Notes under the pieces: generated by a model
What the model was told of the DNA's origin: nothing
The model's input: the letters and a program-made list of their open reading frames with translations, nothing else
Databases searched by the model: none
Part shown: piece by piece, positions 1 through 8,222 of the stretch
Layout: every line of letters begins with the position of its first letter
Numbering within the stretch: the stretch's first letter is position 1
Source of the DNA: Exiguobacterium sp. s193
GTDB lineage: Bacteria; Bacillota; Bacilli; Exiguobacteriales; Exiguobacteriaceae
Length of the DNA: 64,000 nucleotides
Direction of reading: 5' to 3'
NCBI RefSeq assembly: GCF_018618755.1
Contig: NZ_JACSMR010000001.1
Location: 558,001 to 622,000 of the forward strand
Program-made: the position numbers and the translations under genes

Positions 1-7
1 TAAACGG

Positions 8-511
8 ATGGCTGAACAAGAACAATTAACGCAAGAACAACTCGATAATCTGCTCAAGAACTCATTTGCGATGCAGGTACCAATCCTTGAGAAGTTCATG
101 AAAGATACACATGACCGTTACGCGCTCGCAACCACTTCCTTTAAACGTGACATGGAAGCGATGAAAGAGTCGGAGTGGCATCAGTTTTTTGCTGGTAAAT
201 TGTTACCACACTTCTTCCTCGAGCACCTTGGGTTCGGCGCATCATTCCGCTTCAACGGACACGATAAAGAAGTCGACCTCCCGGACAACGTCGTCCCGGT
301 CCGAAATGACGCGGATGACCAAATCGCTAAAGTCGTCCTCGGTGTTGAAAAGGCGATGAAGGACATGCACATCAAAAACCACAGCCTCGTCGCGAAGTTC
401 TATCAAGAAACACTTGAACTCGCATGCCAGATGGGGAGTCGCGTCGGGATGAGTGACGAATTCTATACACTCGTCAAACCGAGTCTCGCACACGAAAACG
501 AAACGAAGTAA
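8..511 (+). CDS. Uncharacterised cytoplasmic protein
   Basis: I do not recognise this 167-aa protein. It is acidic and mostly helical in character, with no signal peptide or membrane segment. The central part (residues about 50-75) is rich in Trp, Phe and His, and the C-terminal half alternates charged and hydrophobic residues as in a helical bundle. Only seven bases lie upstream of the ATG in the window, so the ribosome-binding site and any upstream partner cannot be judged. The bases TAA at 1-3 could be the stop of a preceding gene. A bidirectional hairpin follows the stop and separates it from the convergent histidine kinase gene. Confidence 0.7.
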   Translation: MAEQEQLTQEQLDNLLKNSFAMQVPILEKFMKDTHDRYALATTSFKRDMEAMKESEWHQFFAGKLLPHFFLEHLGFGASFRFNGHDKEVDLPDNVVPVRNDADDQIAKVVLGVEKAMKDMHIKNHSLVAKFYQETLELACQMGSRVGMSDEFYTLVKPSLAHENETK

Positions 512-551
512 TCAGAAAGACGGCCGATTGATCAGTCGCCTTCAAATCAAA

Positions 552-590
552 ACGCCGATGGTCCCGTTTCTTAGACGGAATCATCGGCGT
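552..590. terminator. Bidirectional intrinsic terminator
   Basis: Inverted repeat AACGCCGATG...CATCGGCGTT followed by TTTT on the plus strand, with an A-rich flank that gives a U-tract on the minus strand. It separates the convergent genes ending at 511 and 605. Confidence 0.75.
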
Positions 591-604
591 TTTTGATGCG
601 TTTT

Positions 605-1867
605 TTACAACTTGACAAAGAAACAAGCCCCGCCTTGCCGGCCCGTCTGGACGCCATACTCCAGGTCGTGGCTATCGAGAATCAATCGGCTGATCGCAAG
701 ACCGAGACCATGTCCGGAACCACCGTCCTGTTTGACATACAGGTCCCAAATCGTTGCCCGGTCAGCTTCCGAAACACCACGCCCGGCGTCTTCTACCGTC
801 AATTCAGCTTCTGTCAGCCGGACCGTGACCGGACTGCCGGGCGGGGCCGCAGCATGGGCATTCATCAAAAAGTTGACGAGGACCCGTTCAAACAAGCGAA
901 CATCAATACGGCGCGTGACAGGCACGACGTCCGCGACGAGCGACACCCCGTTTTTCTCAAACGTCGCCTTTAACCGTCCGACCGTATCGCGCACGAGGGT
1001 GTCCAGTCGTGTCTCCGTCCGCTTGAGCGGCATCATCCCTCCGGCAAGCTTCGAGTAGACGAGCGTCTCGTCAATCAACAGACCGAGCCGGTCCGTCTCT
1101 TCGATGATGCTGTCCGTGACGTCCGGCAGTTCGTCTAGCGGAATCACCCCTGCTGCGAGCGCCTCTGTTTCGTTGCGGATGATCGCGAGCGGCGTCCGCA
1201 AATCGTGTGTGATGCCGGCGATGAAGGACTTTTGTAACGTTTCTTTTTGAAGCAGTTGCTCCTGCATCTCGTCGACGGCCGCAATCAATTCCCCGACTTC
1301 ATCGTTCGGCCGCTTCGGTAGCGGTACGCTCTTTTTCCCCGCCCCGATTTGCCGGGCGACGGACCGTAAGTTGACGATCGGACGCGTCAACTGACGCCCC
1401 ATATAATAGGCGAGTCCGGTCGCAAGCAAGAGCGTCACCAGCAGCGCGACACCGATTGCTAAGTACACGCCATTGAGGGCGTTACTCGCAAGCGGCGCAT
1501 TCCGGATCGTCGTGATGACCGTGCCGCCGTCCTTCAATTGATACGTCAACAGGCGTTGCCCTTGGACTTCAATCGCGTCTTCTTGTTGTAGGCCGTCCAG
1601 GGCTGGTAAGTTAACCGGTTGCGGTCCCCGTCCGCCGATACGTTGCGTTTGACCGTCGATCGTAACGAACCCTTGAATGTCACGGGGAATCGGTTGATTG
1701 CCGTCAATTGCCTCCTGGATGATGTTCGCTTCCCGTGCAAGTTGGCTGTAACGTTCATCTTCCGCAAAGCGGTTGACGAGGACAGCGGTCAAGATGAAGC
1801 TCAAAATCCCCATGACGAGCAGCGGTGCGACGACCGCTACTAAAAACTTCCGCATCAGTCTGCTCAT
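605..1867 (-). CDS. Sensor histidine kinase, HAMP type
   Basis: Membrane sensor kinase of 420 aa. Visible order: TM1 (about 8-30), a short extracytoplasmic region (about 31-130), TM2 (about 135-157), HAMP, then a dimerisation domain with the phospho-acceptor His in ITHDLRTPL (about residue 220), and an ATPase domain with the N-box (NFLMNAHAA), G1 (DAGRGV) and G2 (GHGLGLAIS). It overlaps the upstream response regulator by 4 bp (ATGA), so the two are translationally coupled and form a pair. The divergent neighbour at 2658 encodes a secreted His-rich repeat protein, a likely target of the system. The signal sensed is unknown; an envelope signal is an inference from the location of the sensor domain. 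Confidence 0.9.
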   Translation of the reverse strand: MSRLMRKFLVAVVAPLLVMGILSFILTAVLVNRFAEDERYSQLAREANIIQEAIDGNQPIPRDIQGFVTIDGQTQRIGGRGPQPVNLPALDGLQQEDAIEVQGQRLLTYQLKDGGTVITTIRNAPLASNALNGVYLAIGVALLVTLLLATGLAYYMGRQLTRPIVNLRSVARQIGAGKKSVPLPKRPNDEVGELIAAVDEMQEQLLQKETLQKSFIAGITHDLRTPLAIIRNETEALAAGVIPLDELPDVTDSIIEETDRLGLLIDETLVYSKLAGGMMPLKRTETRLDTLVRDTVGRLKATFEKNGVSLVADVVPVTRRIDVRLFERVLVNFLMNAHAAAPPGSPVTVRLTEAELTVEDAGRGVSEADRATIWDLYVKQDGGSGHGLGLAISRLILDSHDLEYGVQTGRQGGACFFVKL

Positions 1868-2526
1868 TCGATCGCCTCCAGCCGGTAGCCGACCCGGTGG
1901 ACCGTTTTTAATTGTCGTTTAATGGTCGGGAATTTATCACGCAGTTGTTTGACGTGGGTATCGACCGTCCGCGTATCTCCACCGAACGTATAGCCCCAGA
2001 CGTCATCGAGGATTTGATCGCGGCTGAGTGCTTCACCGATATGCTCAATGAAGTATGTCAACAGCTCAAACTCCATCTTCGCAAGGTTAATCGACGCATC
2101 CGTCGTTTTGACGAGCCGCGCTTTCGGATCGAGCGATAAGTCACCTAACCGTAAACTTGATTCTTTCGGACGTTGTTTTAAGGCCCGTTCGAGCCGAATC
2201 GTCAATTCCTTTAAGACAACCGGTTTGACGAGATAGTCGTCCGCACCAAGCTCGAGCCCAAATACCCGGTCATCGGCTTCCCCGCGTGACGTCATCATGA
2301 AGACGACCGGCGGAACGGCGGTTGCTTTGATGGCCGGAACGAGCGACCACCCGTCACCATCCGGTAGCCGGACATCAACGAGGACGGCATCGAACGCGAT
2401 TTTACTTAACGCCTGTTTTGCTTCTGCGAGCGACATCGCAAGCTCCACTTCATATCCATGGTGACGCAAGAACCGCTCCGTCACCTGAGCGAGCTTCCCT
2501 TCATCTTCGATTAATAAAATATGCAT
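1864..2526 (-). CDS. OmpR/PhoB-family response regulator
   Basis: Response regulator of 220 aa: receiver domain with the phospho-acceptor Asp in LVDVRLPDGDG (about residue 50) and the conserved Lys in DDYLVKPV, followed by a winged-helix DNA-binding domain (DTHVKQLRDK, VHRVGYRLE). I chose the ATG at 2526 because GGAGG then lies 7 bases upstream; the ATG at 2532 would be only one base from the Shine-Dalgarno sequence. It is the first gene of a two-gene unit with the kinase. The divergent promoter region holds three 11-bp-spaced CAAYTYC repeats, the kind of site bound by phosphorylated OmpR-family dimers, so it probably controls the secreted protein at 2658 and perhaps itself. Confidence 0.92.
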   Translation of the reverse strand: MHILLIEDEGKLAQVTERFLRHHGYEVELAMSLAEAKQALSKIAFDAVLVDVRLPDGDGWSLVPAIKATAVPPVVFMMTSRGEADDRVFGLELGADDYLVKPVVLKELTIRLERALKQRPKESSLRLGDLSLDPKARLVKTTDASINLAKMEFELLTYFIEHIGEALSRDQILDDVWGYTFGGDTRTVDTHVKQLRDKFPTIKRQLKTVHRVGYRLEAIE

Positions 2527-2583
2527 CGTCATCCCTCCACGTCCTTAGTGTACCGCCTTTTTCAGCCGATTTGTTTTTCTTGG

Positions 2584-2612
2584 CAATTTCTTTGCAACTT
2601 CCTCACAACTCC
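2584..2612 (+). promoter_or_regulatory. Triple direct repeat, probable response-regulator box
   Basis: CAATTTC (2584-2590), CAACTTC (2595-2601) and CAACTCC (2606-2612) are spaced exactly 11 bp apart, one helical turn, as in PhoP- or OmpR-type boxes. A -10-like TAACAT lies at 2628-2633, so the last box would sit at the -35 position of the promoter for the secreted protein gene. Assignment to the adjacent regulator is an inference. Confidence 0.55.
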
Positions 2613-2657
2613 GTTTTTGATTCACGCTAACATACAAGGTGAAAGGAGTGATCACCC

Positions 2658-3794
2658 ATGAAATTCAAAAAACAATGGATCACCGCACTTACAATCAGCG
2701 CACTCACAGTAGGAGGAGCTTCCGCTCTCGCCGCCACGAACGACAGCGATGCTTCAACGAAAACGAAATCAGAACGCCATCACTTCGAGGGTATGAAAAA
2801 AATGGACATGACCCTGCTCTTAGATAAACTCGGTATTACGGAAGACGAGGCACAGGTCGCCCGGGAGGACAGAAAATCAATCGCCGATCTCGCAGAAAGC
2901 AAAGGGATTTCATTCGCCGACTACAAAGCGGCGGAACTTGCAGCAGCAAAAGAACAACTGGCAAGCCTCGTCGCGTCAGGCGATATCACGAAGAGCCAGT
3001 CGACGGAGATGTTGCAACGTCAAACGGAACGGTTCAGTGGTGTGTCAAGTTATGACGAGCTGAACGAACAACATCCGCAAGGTCCGCGTCATGGCGATAA
3101 AGGCGGTTTCTTTAACGAAGCATTCGTTGCTGACGTCTTGAAAGCACTCGGACTCAGTCAAGACGACTTCGATGCAGCGAACCAATCGCTCGCAGCTTTC
3201 GCAAAAGCCCAGTCGATTAAATTTGCCGACTATAAGAAAGCACTCCTTGCCGCCCAAACGACGCAACTCGATCAATTCGTCAAAGACGGGAAGATGACGG
3301 AAAAACAGGCGACCGCCATCAAAGAACGCATGACGGAAGAATTTTCGGATGCGACCAGCTATGATGATTTACCAGACCGCGGCGACCACGGTCCCGGTCA
3401 TCATGAGGATGGACGTGATGTCTTCGGTGATACGACAGCAAGCATCTTAGCCAGCCTCAAGCTTGATGAAACTAAATTCGAAGCCGCCAATCAACCACTC
3501 CCCGCTTTTGCTGAAGCCAATGGGATCGCCTTCGCTGATTTCGAGAAAGCGGTGATCTCGGCACAAACGGCTGCGGTTGACGCAAAAGTCAAAGACGGCG
3601 CGATCACAGAAAAACAAGCCACGGCAATCAAAGAACGGATTCAAGAACGGGCAGACGAAGTCTCGAGTTATGATGATCTCAAACAAGGTCCGCGCGGCGG
3701 ACATGGCGGACGGCATCATGGAATGAACGATTCACAAACAGATGAATCTGCAGATCCAAACGCGAGTGAAACATCGGTTGATTTAGCGATTTAA
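2658..3794 (+). CDS. Secreted three-repeat protein with His/Gly-rich linkers
   Basis: A 378-aa exported protein. The N-terminus is a Sec signal peptide (KFKKQW, hydrophobic core, SALA cleavage region near residue 26). The mature part holds three repeats of about 80 residues, starting near residues 52, 155 and 262. Each has a pattern like LGLSQDDFDAANQSLA, then FADYKKALLAAQ, then DGKMTEKQATAIKERM, and ends in SYDDL. Between and after the repeats are His/Gly/Asp-rich stretches (HPQGPRHGDKGG, GDHGPGHHEDG, GGHGGRHHGM) that could bind metal ions. Ribosome-binding site AAAGGAG lies upstream of the ATG. It is divergent from a two-component system with matching promoter boxes, so it is probably an effector of that system. 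Function is unknown; metal sequestration or periplasmic-type chaperoning in the wall are guesses. Confidence 0.85.
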   Translation: MKFKKQWITALTISALTVGGASALAATNDSDASTKTKSERHHFEGMKKMDMTLLLDKLGITEDEAQVAREDRKSIADLAESKGISFADYKAAELAAAKEQLASLVASGDITKSQSTEMLQRQTERFSGVSSYDELNEQHPQGPRHGDKGGFFNEAFVADVLKALGLSQDDFDAANQSLAAFAKAQSIKFADYKKALLAAQTTQLDQFVKDGKMTEKQATAIKERMTEEFSDATSYDDLPDRGDHGPGHHEDGRDVFGDTTASILASLKLDETKFEAANQPLPAFAEANGIAFADFEKAVISAQTAAVDAKVKDGAITEKQATAIKERIQERADEVSSYDDLKQGPRGGHGGRHHGMNDSQTDESADPNASETSVDLAI

Positions 3795-3811
3795 TCTTAA
3801 ATGAGTGATGC

Positions 3812-3837
3812 GGGCATCTGCTTTCAGGCAGATGTCC
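3812..3837. terminator. Left flanking hairpin of element copy A1
   Basis: GGCATCTGC...GCAGATGTCC hairpin after the gene ending at 3794. It lacks a strong U-tract and is nearly the same as the hairpin at 4237-4262 on the other side of the repeat. Confidence 0.6.
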
Positions 3838-3843
3838 TCATGC

Positions 3844-4230
3844 TGTAGACAAAGTGCCATCGGGAGATCAAGCGTCTTTTTTCGTTGCTTTCCTCGGGCG
3901 AGGCGCAAGCCGTTGCTCCTTGATCCTAACGGACAAGAAGCAGGGTCTTGCCTGCCTCTAAAAGTGCGTTAAAAACGCACTTTTCCCCGCAGGAGTCAAC
4001 GAAACGTGACTCTTTTTAGGTAACACTATGACGGAAAACCATTCATGTAGACGGTTTAGGGCGCAATCCGTCTCGAATCGCTTTTGAAGCGAAAAGCAAT
4101 CGGTCGCGACCCTGCAGCTTTGCTGTAGCGGCGTGACCGATTGCCGCTTTGAAGACGAGGCGAGACAGGGAAGCGCGACCGGATTATCTCTCGTTATCGC
4201 ATGTTCACGCTTCATAAGAGTTTGTATACA
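3844..4230 (+). repeat. Family A dispersed element, copy A1 (full length, 387 bp)
   Basis: Ends are TGTAGACAAA and TTTGTATACA, near-perfect inverted repeats. Inside are several stem-loops: an outer pairing of AGCGTC...TTCGTTG with CAACGAAACGTGAC; AAAAGTGCG/CGCACTTTT; and GCAATCGGTCGCG...CGTGACCGATTGC. The same 387-bp form recurs at 59611-59997. No transposase, and no reading frame with a credible ribosome-binding site. The minus-strand frame at 3958-4242 is the chance frame of the repeat. The copy lies between two plus-strand genes and is flanked by duplicated terminator hairpins. Confidence 0.85.
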
Positions 4231-4236
4231 CGCTGC

Positions 4237-4262
4237 GGACATCTGCTTTCGGGCAGATGTCC
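4237..4262 (+). terminator. Right flanking hairpin of copy A1, with U-tract
   Basis: Perfect GGACATCTGC...GCAGATGTCC stem followed by TTTTT. It is a near copy of the hairpin at 3812-3837 and the better terminator of the two. Confidence 0.7.
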
Positions 4263-4397
4263 TTTTTCCTGTTTTTTAAGAAAAGATAGTATATTTTTGA
4301 AAAAATAGTCGATTTCTCGAACTTTGATTGCAATTGTCCGCCTCTTCACCCGATACTAGATAGGAGACGAATTACATTCTAGCGAGGAGATTTGACT

Positions 4398-7223
4398 ATG
4401 GCTTTTTTCGACGCTGTGCAACGACTAAGTCGTTCTTCTACCTCCCCTCTATTCATCGGTGAACTTGAGCTTTCGCATCCGGATAGTGTAGAACCTTTCT
4501 TCCAAAAAAATTCGGATGCGATTTTCTTTTTCAATCATTTGGGGGAAATCATCTACTTTAATGACCAGCTCCCGTCCATGCTCGGCTATTCGGCCGAGAC
4601 ATTGTACGAACATTTTGCAGTCTTTAACCCGCCTGAACAAATCGATGCGGTCACTGCCTTCTTTGAACGTGCCCTTGCCGGGGAAACCGTTCACTATACG
4701 GCACAAGGCCTTCATCTCGATCAACGTCGTTTGACGTTAAAGATTACGAACATGCCGATCCGCCAAGACGGTCAAGTCATCGGTGTCTACGGGATGGCGC
4801 GGGACATCACCCGTGAAAAACAGCTCGAACAGGACGTCGTCCAAATCCGCTCTCAGCTTGAACTGACCGAACAGATACCGGAGCTTGTCGTCTTCCATTA
4901 TGATCCGCTGACACAAGCCGTCGAACATTCGGCGTCACTCATCAACTACCTCGGGATTTCTGCCGAACAGCTACATGCACTCTCGCGCAAGCAGATGAAT
5001 CAACTGATCCATCCCCGGGACCTTGATCCGCTCCATTTCGAGATGGAACGGCTCATTCACCATAAAATCGACACCTTTGAGCAGGAAGTATCGATTTTAA
5101 ATTCGGATAAACAGTATCAGTTGTTACGCTTAAAGGCATTGCGCCGGCTCGAAAATCCCTCACAGATCTCTGTGATTTTATATGATTTATCAGAAGTCAG
5201 CGAAGCACGCCGTCAATTGACACTCGAACGGACACAGACACGTGAGATTTACGAAGCGCTCGATGCAGCGATTTCGCAAATCAATCTCTCGAACGGCCGC
5301 CTCCTGTTTCATTCAAAAGGTTTCTTGCAAATCTTCGAGGAGTTACCTAACGATTTATTACTGAGCCAGGACTGGTTGTTCCATCGGATTGATCAACGGG
5401 ACATCCCGGCGATGAAGCAGTTCATCCGTCAATTGACGGCGGGAAAACCGGGAACGATCCAGTATCGTCTCATCTTTCCCGATGGTCGGATGAAATGGAT
5501 CGAGGATCAACAGATTCCCGTCTTCCAACTCGACGGGACGATCGCCTACTCGAACAGCATCATGCATGACATCACGCTACAAAAAGAATACGAAGATCGC
5601 CTCAAGCAATTGGCACTCCACGATACCGTGACCGGTCTTCCGAACCGGACTGCGTTACATGAAACCATCAATACCTGGATGAACCGCGGACAGGCCTTCT
5701 CGATTTTGTCCGTTTCGTTTAACCGGATCACGGAAATCAATAATGCCTTCGGCCATGAATCCGGTGATCAGTGGCTGAAAGCGACGAGTCAGTCGCTCGC
5801 GGCAAAGAAACCACCCGAGATGTTTCTCGGTCATCTCGGCGGGGATGAATATGCCCTCGTCGTCCCGTCGAGCTACAAGGATGATGTGACGTCGTGCGCG
5901 GAACAGCTCTTGAGTTTGTCGGAACAACCGATTCTCATTGAACCGTATGCCCTGTTCGCGCGAATATCAGTCGGGGTCAGCCGCTTCCCGGACGACAGTC
6001 AAGATGCGGTCGAGTTGATCAAACATTCCTATACCGCGCTACGCCGGTCGCGCCGTGAGAATCATAGTACGTTCCACCACTATGCCTCGAACCTCGATAT
6101 CGACTACTATCGCAGGTATCGCCTGGAGCAAGATTTGCATTACGCAATCGAACGGGACCAGTTATTCCTCGAGTACCAACCGAAAGTCGATAGTTGGACA
6201 GGGAAAATCATCGGACTCGAAGCCTTGATTCGTTGGCAGCATCCTGAATGGGGTCGGATTCCTCCGAACGATTTCATTCCGCTCGCCGAGGAAAGTTCCC
6301 TCCACGTCGCAATCGGCGATTGGGTCGTCGAAACAGCTTGCCGGGCCATGAAGACGTGGGCGCGTGCCGGGGTCAATCTTGTCCCGATTTCTGTCAATGT
6401 CTCACCGAAGCGGTTTTTGATTCCAGGGTTCGAACATCAAATCGAGCAAATCTTACTCAAGTATAATCTCTCGGCCCATCTGCTCGAGCTTGAAATCACG
6501 GAAGCCGCACTGATCATGGATGATCCAAATACGAGCCGGATGCTCGAATACTTGAGTCATCTCGGCGTGCGCATCGCCTTAGACGACTTCGGAAAAGGCT
6601 ATTCCTCGATGGTCTACCTTCAGCGTTATCCGATTGATGTCGTCAAAATCGATCGACAGTTCGCAACACACATTGCGGATAATGCCAAAGCCCAAGCAAT
6701 CGTCAAAAGTATTCTCTACATGGCTTCCGTCTTCCATTTATCCGTCATCGCGGAAGGCATCGAAACACTTCGGGAACTCGAGACGTTCCGGACACTGACA
6801 TGCCCGAATATCCAAGGGTATCTCTTCAGCCGTCCCGTCCCGACAGATGTCATGCAAAGTTTCTTATTACGAGAAGTCCTGTATCCAATCGAAGCCTGTT
6901 CGCTCGCTGCCGATAGTACACCGAGTTTCGCGATTGAAGGAAAAATCAAAATGTTGACGCACCATGACGCAGCACTCGATTTTCGTTACTCCGACATTCA
7001 GGCGCACCAGACGAGTACACGTTTTCTCTACTTTTCGACGGATACGGCCCTGCCCCTGAATACAGCGACGTTCGAAGTTCGCCTGATGGCAGGGATTCAA
7101 CTCGTCTCCTGTACCGTGACCATCGTCCGGATGGAACAGGGACAATATGTCGCCGAGTATGCTTCCCCGCAGGAAGCTGAACTTGTTTTACGCTTTTTCC
7201 AATCGATTCGCCCCATCGGATAA
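4398..7223 (+). CDS. PAS-GGDEF-EAL cyclic-di-GMP protein
   Basis: Cytoplasmic 941-aa protein with three PAS-like domains (about 35-150, 160-280, 290-405), a GGDEF domain (HDTVTGLPNR, then GGDEY near 481) and an EAL domain (EALIRW near 605, NVSPKRF, ELEITE, DDFGKGYSS, KIDRQF, AEGIET). The EAL catalytic motifs are intact, so phosphodiesterase activity is likely. The GGDEF site reads GGDEY and has no RxxD inhibitory site before it, so synthase activity is uncertain. A further C-terminal domain of about 100 residues is not recognised; a degenerate PilZ-like fold is possible. The ATG at 4398 is chosen because GGAGA lies 7 bases upstream; a TTG at 4392 is too close. Architecture resembles B. subtilis YkoW. 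Confidence 0.9.
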   Translation: MAFFDAVQRLSRSSTSPLFIGELELSHPDSVEPFFQKNSDAIFFFNHLGEIIYFNDQLPSMLGYSAETLYEHFAVFNPPEQIDAVTAFFERALAGETVHYTAQGLHLDQRRLTLKITNMPIRQDGQVIGVYGMARDITREKQLEQDVVQIRSQLELTEQIPELVVFHYDPLTQAVEHSASLINYLGISAEQLHALSRKQMNQLIHPRDLDPLHFEMERLIHHKIDTFEQEVSILNSDKQYQLLRLKALRRLENPSQISVILYDLSEVSEARRQLTLERTQTREIYEALDAAISQINLSNGRLLFHSKGFLQIFEELPNDLLLSQDWLFHRIDQRDIPAMKQFIRQLTAGKPGTIQYRLIFPDGRMKWIEDQQIPVFQLDGTIAYSNSIMHDITLQKEYEDRLKQLALHDTVTGLPNRTALHETINTWMNRGQAFSILSVSFNRITEINNAFGHESGDQWLKATSQSLAAKKPPEMFLGHLGGDEYALVVPSSYKDDVTSCAEQLLSLSEQPILIEPYALFARISVGVSRFPDDSQDAVELIKHSYTALRRSRRENHSTFHHYASNLDIDYYRRYRLEQDLHYAIERDQLFLEYQPKVDSWTGKIIGLEALIRWQHPEWGRIPPNDFIPLAEESSLHVAIGDWVVETACRAMKTWARAGVNLVPISVNVSPKRFLIPGFEHQIEQILLKYNLSAHLLELEITEAALIMDDPNTSRMLEYLSHLGVRIALDDFGKGYSSMVYLQRYPIDVVKIDRQFATHIADNAKAQAIVKSILYMASVFHLSVIAEGIETLRELETFRTLTCPNIQGYLFSRPVPTDVMQSFLLREVLYPIEACSLAADSTPSFAIEGKIKMLTHHDAALDFRYSDIQAHQTSTRFLYFSTDTALPLNTATFEVRLMAGIQLVSCTVTIVRMEQGQYVAEYASPQEAELVLRFFQSIRPIG

Positions 7224-7229
7224 TCCGTT

Positions 7230-7267
7230 GCACTAAGGTTGCTCTCGCACGCCTTAGTGCTTTTTTG
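7230..7267 (+). terminator. Intrinsic terminator
   Basis: GCACTAAGG...CCTTAGTGC stem followed by TTTTTTT, seven bases after the stop of the GGDEF-EAL gene. Confidence 0.85.
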
Positions 7268-7308
7268 TTATAGTAATGACAGAAACAGTTCGGAAAGGAA
7301 GGGATACG

Positions 7309-8190
7309 GTGGAGGCAACGACACAAGCAAAAGTCCATCGTCGTTCGACGAAATGGCAACTCGTCCGGCGGCTGTTTTTGTTGACGATTGGTGCCATCGT
7401 TTTTGCGATTGGGCTGAAGGGATTCCTCGTCCCGAACAATATCATCGATGGCGGAATCGTCGGAATCTCAATCATCGGTTCAAAACTGACTGACTCGACA
7501 CTCGCCTTATGGCTATTCTTCTTAAACATTCCATTCATTTTTTTCGGTTATAAACAAATCGGTAAAACCTTTGCGCTGTCGACGCTCTATGCGATTTTCA
7601 TCATGGCCGTCGCAACGAAACTGCTCGAAGATATCGGACCGATGACGAATGTCGATCTCCTTGCGACCGTCTTTGGCGGTTTAATCCTCGGAATCGGCGT
7701 CGGAATCGTCATTCGCGCGAGTGGCTCGCTTGACGGTACTGAGATTCTCGCCGTCTCGTTCAGTCGCTCGACGCCATTTTCCGTCGGTGAAATCGTCATG
7801 TTCTTTAATGTCTTCATTCTTGGTTCGGCCGGGTTCGTCTTCGGCTGGGACCGGGCGATGTATTCCTTGATTACGTATTTCATTGCCTTCAAGACGATTG
7901 ATGTCGTCATCGACGGACTCGACCAATCGAAAAGTGTATGGATCATTTCTGAAAACTATGAAGAAATCGGACTTGCCATCCTGGACCGGCTCGGTCGGAG
8001 CATGACGTATTTGAACGGGGAAGGTGCTTTTTCCGGTGACGGCAAAAAAGTCATTTTTTGTGTCATCAGTCGCCTCGAGGAGACCAAATTAAAAGAAATC
8101 GTCCGTGATTTTGACGAACAAGCCTTCATTGCGATCGGCAATATCCATGACGTCCACGGGGGTCGCTTCAAGAAAAAAGATATTCACTAA
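7309..8190 (+). CDS. YitT/DUF161-family membrane protein
   Basis: Integral membrane protein of 293 aa from the chosen start. About six hydrophobic segments fill the first two thirds, with family features such as FLVPNNIIDGGIVGIS and SLDGTEILA; the C-terminal domain (about 200-290, DUF2179 type) is soluble. B. subtilis has several paralogues of unknown function, sometimes suggested as transporters. I chose the GTG at 7309 because GGAAAGGAAGGG ends 5 bases before it. An in-frame ATG at 7276 has no ribosome-binding site and overlaps promoter-like sequence (TATAGTAAT). It stands alone between a terminator and a hydrolase gene 32 bp downstream. Confidence 0.85.
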   Translation: MEATTQAKVHRRSTKWQLVRRLFLLTIGAIVFAIGLKGFLVPNNIIDGGIVGISIIGSKLTDSTLALWLFFLNIPFIFFGYKQIGKTFALSTLYAIFIMAVATKLLEDIGPMTNVDLLATVFGGLILGIGVGIVIRASGSLDGTEILAVSFSRSTPFSVGEIVMFFNVFILGSAGFVFGWDRAMYSLITYFIAFKTIDVVIDGLDQSKSVWIISENYEEIGLAILDRLGRSMTYLNGEGAFSGDGKKVIFCVISRLEETKLKEIVRDFDEQAFIAIGNIHDVHGGRFKKKDIH

Positions 8191-8222
8191 TTCACAGTTG
8201 TCCGAGAAAGGGAGTCGCGCCG

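Noticed and set aside
552-590. Hairpin sharing GGAATCATCGGC with family B
   Set aside because: Only one arm matches and no other family B sequence is nearby; treated as an ordinary terminator.
3958-4242. Minus-strand reading frame of 94 aa within copy A1, with a near-identical frame at 59635-59982 and partial ones at 29005, 29375, 36310 and 40956
   Set aside because: All lie inside the dispersed repeat, have no ribosome-binding site, and are broken in the shortened copies. They are frames of a structured non-coding repeat and a likely source of false gene calls.
4331-4356. Sigma-D promoter before the GGDEF-EAL gene (CAAT-N14-CCCGATAC)
   Set aside because: Spacing fits but both elements are poor; not strong enough to list as a feature.
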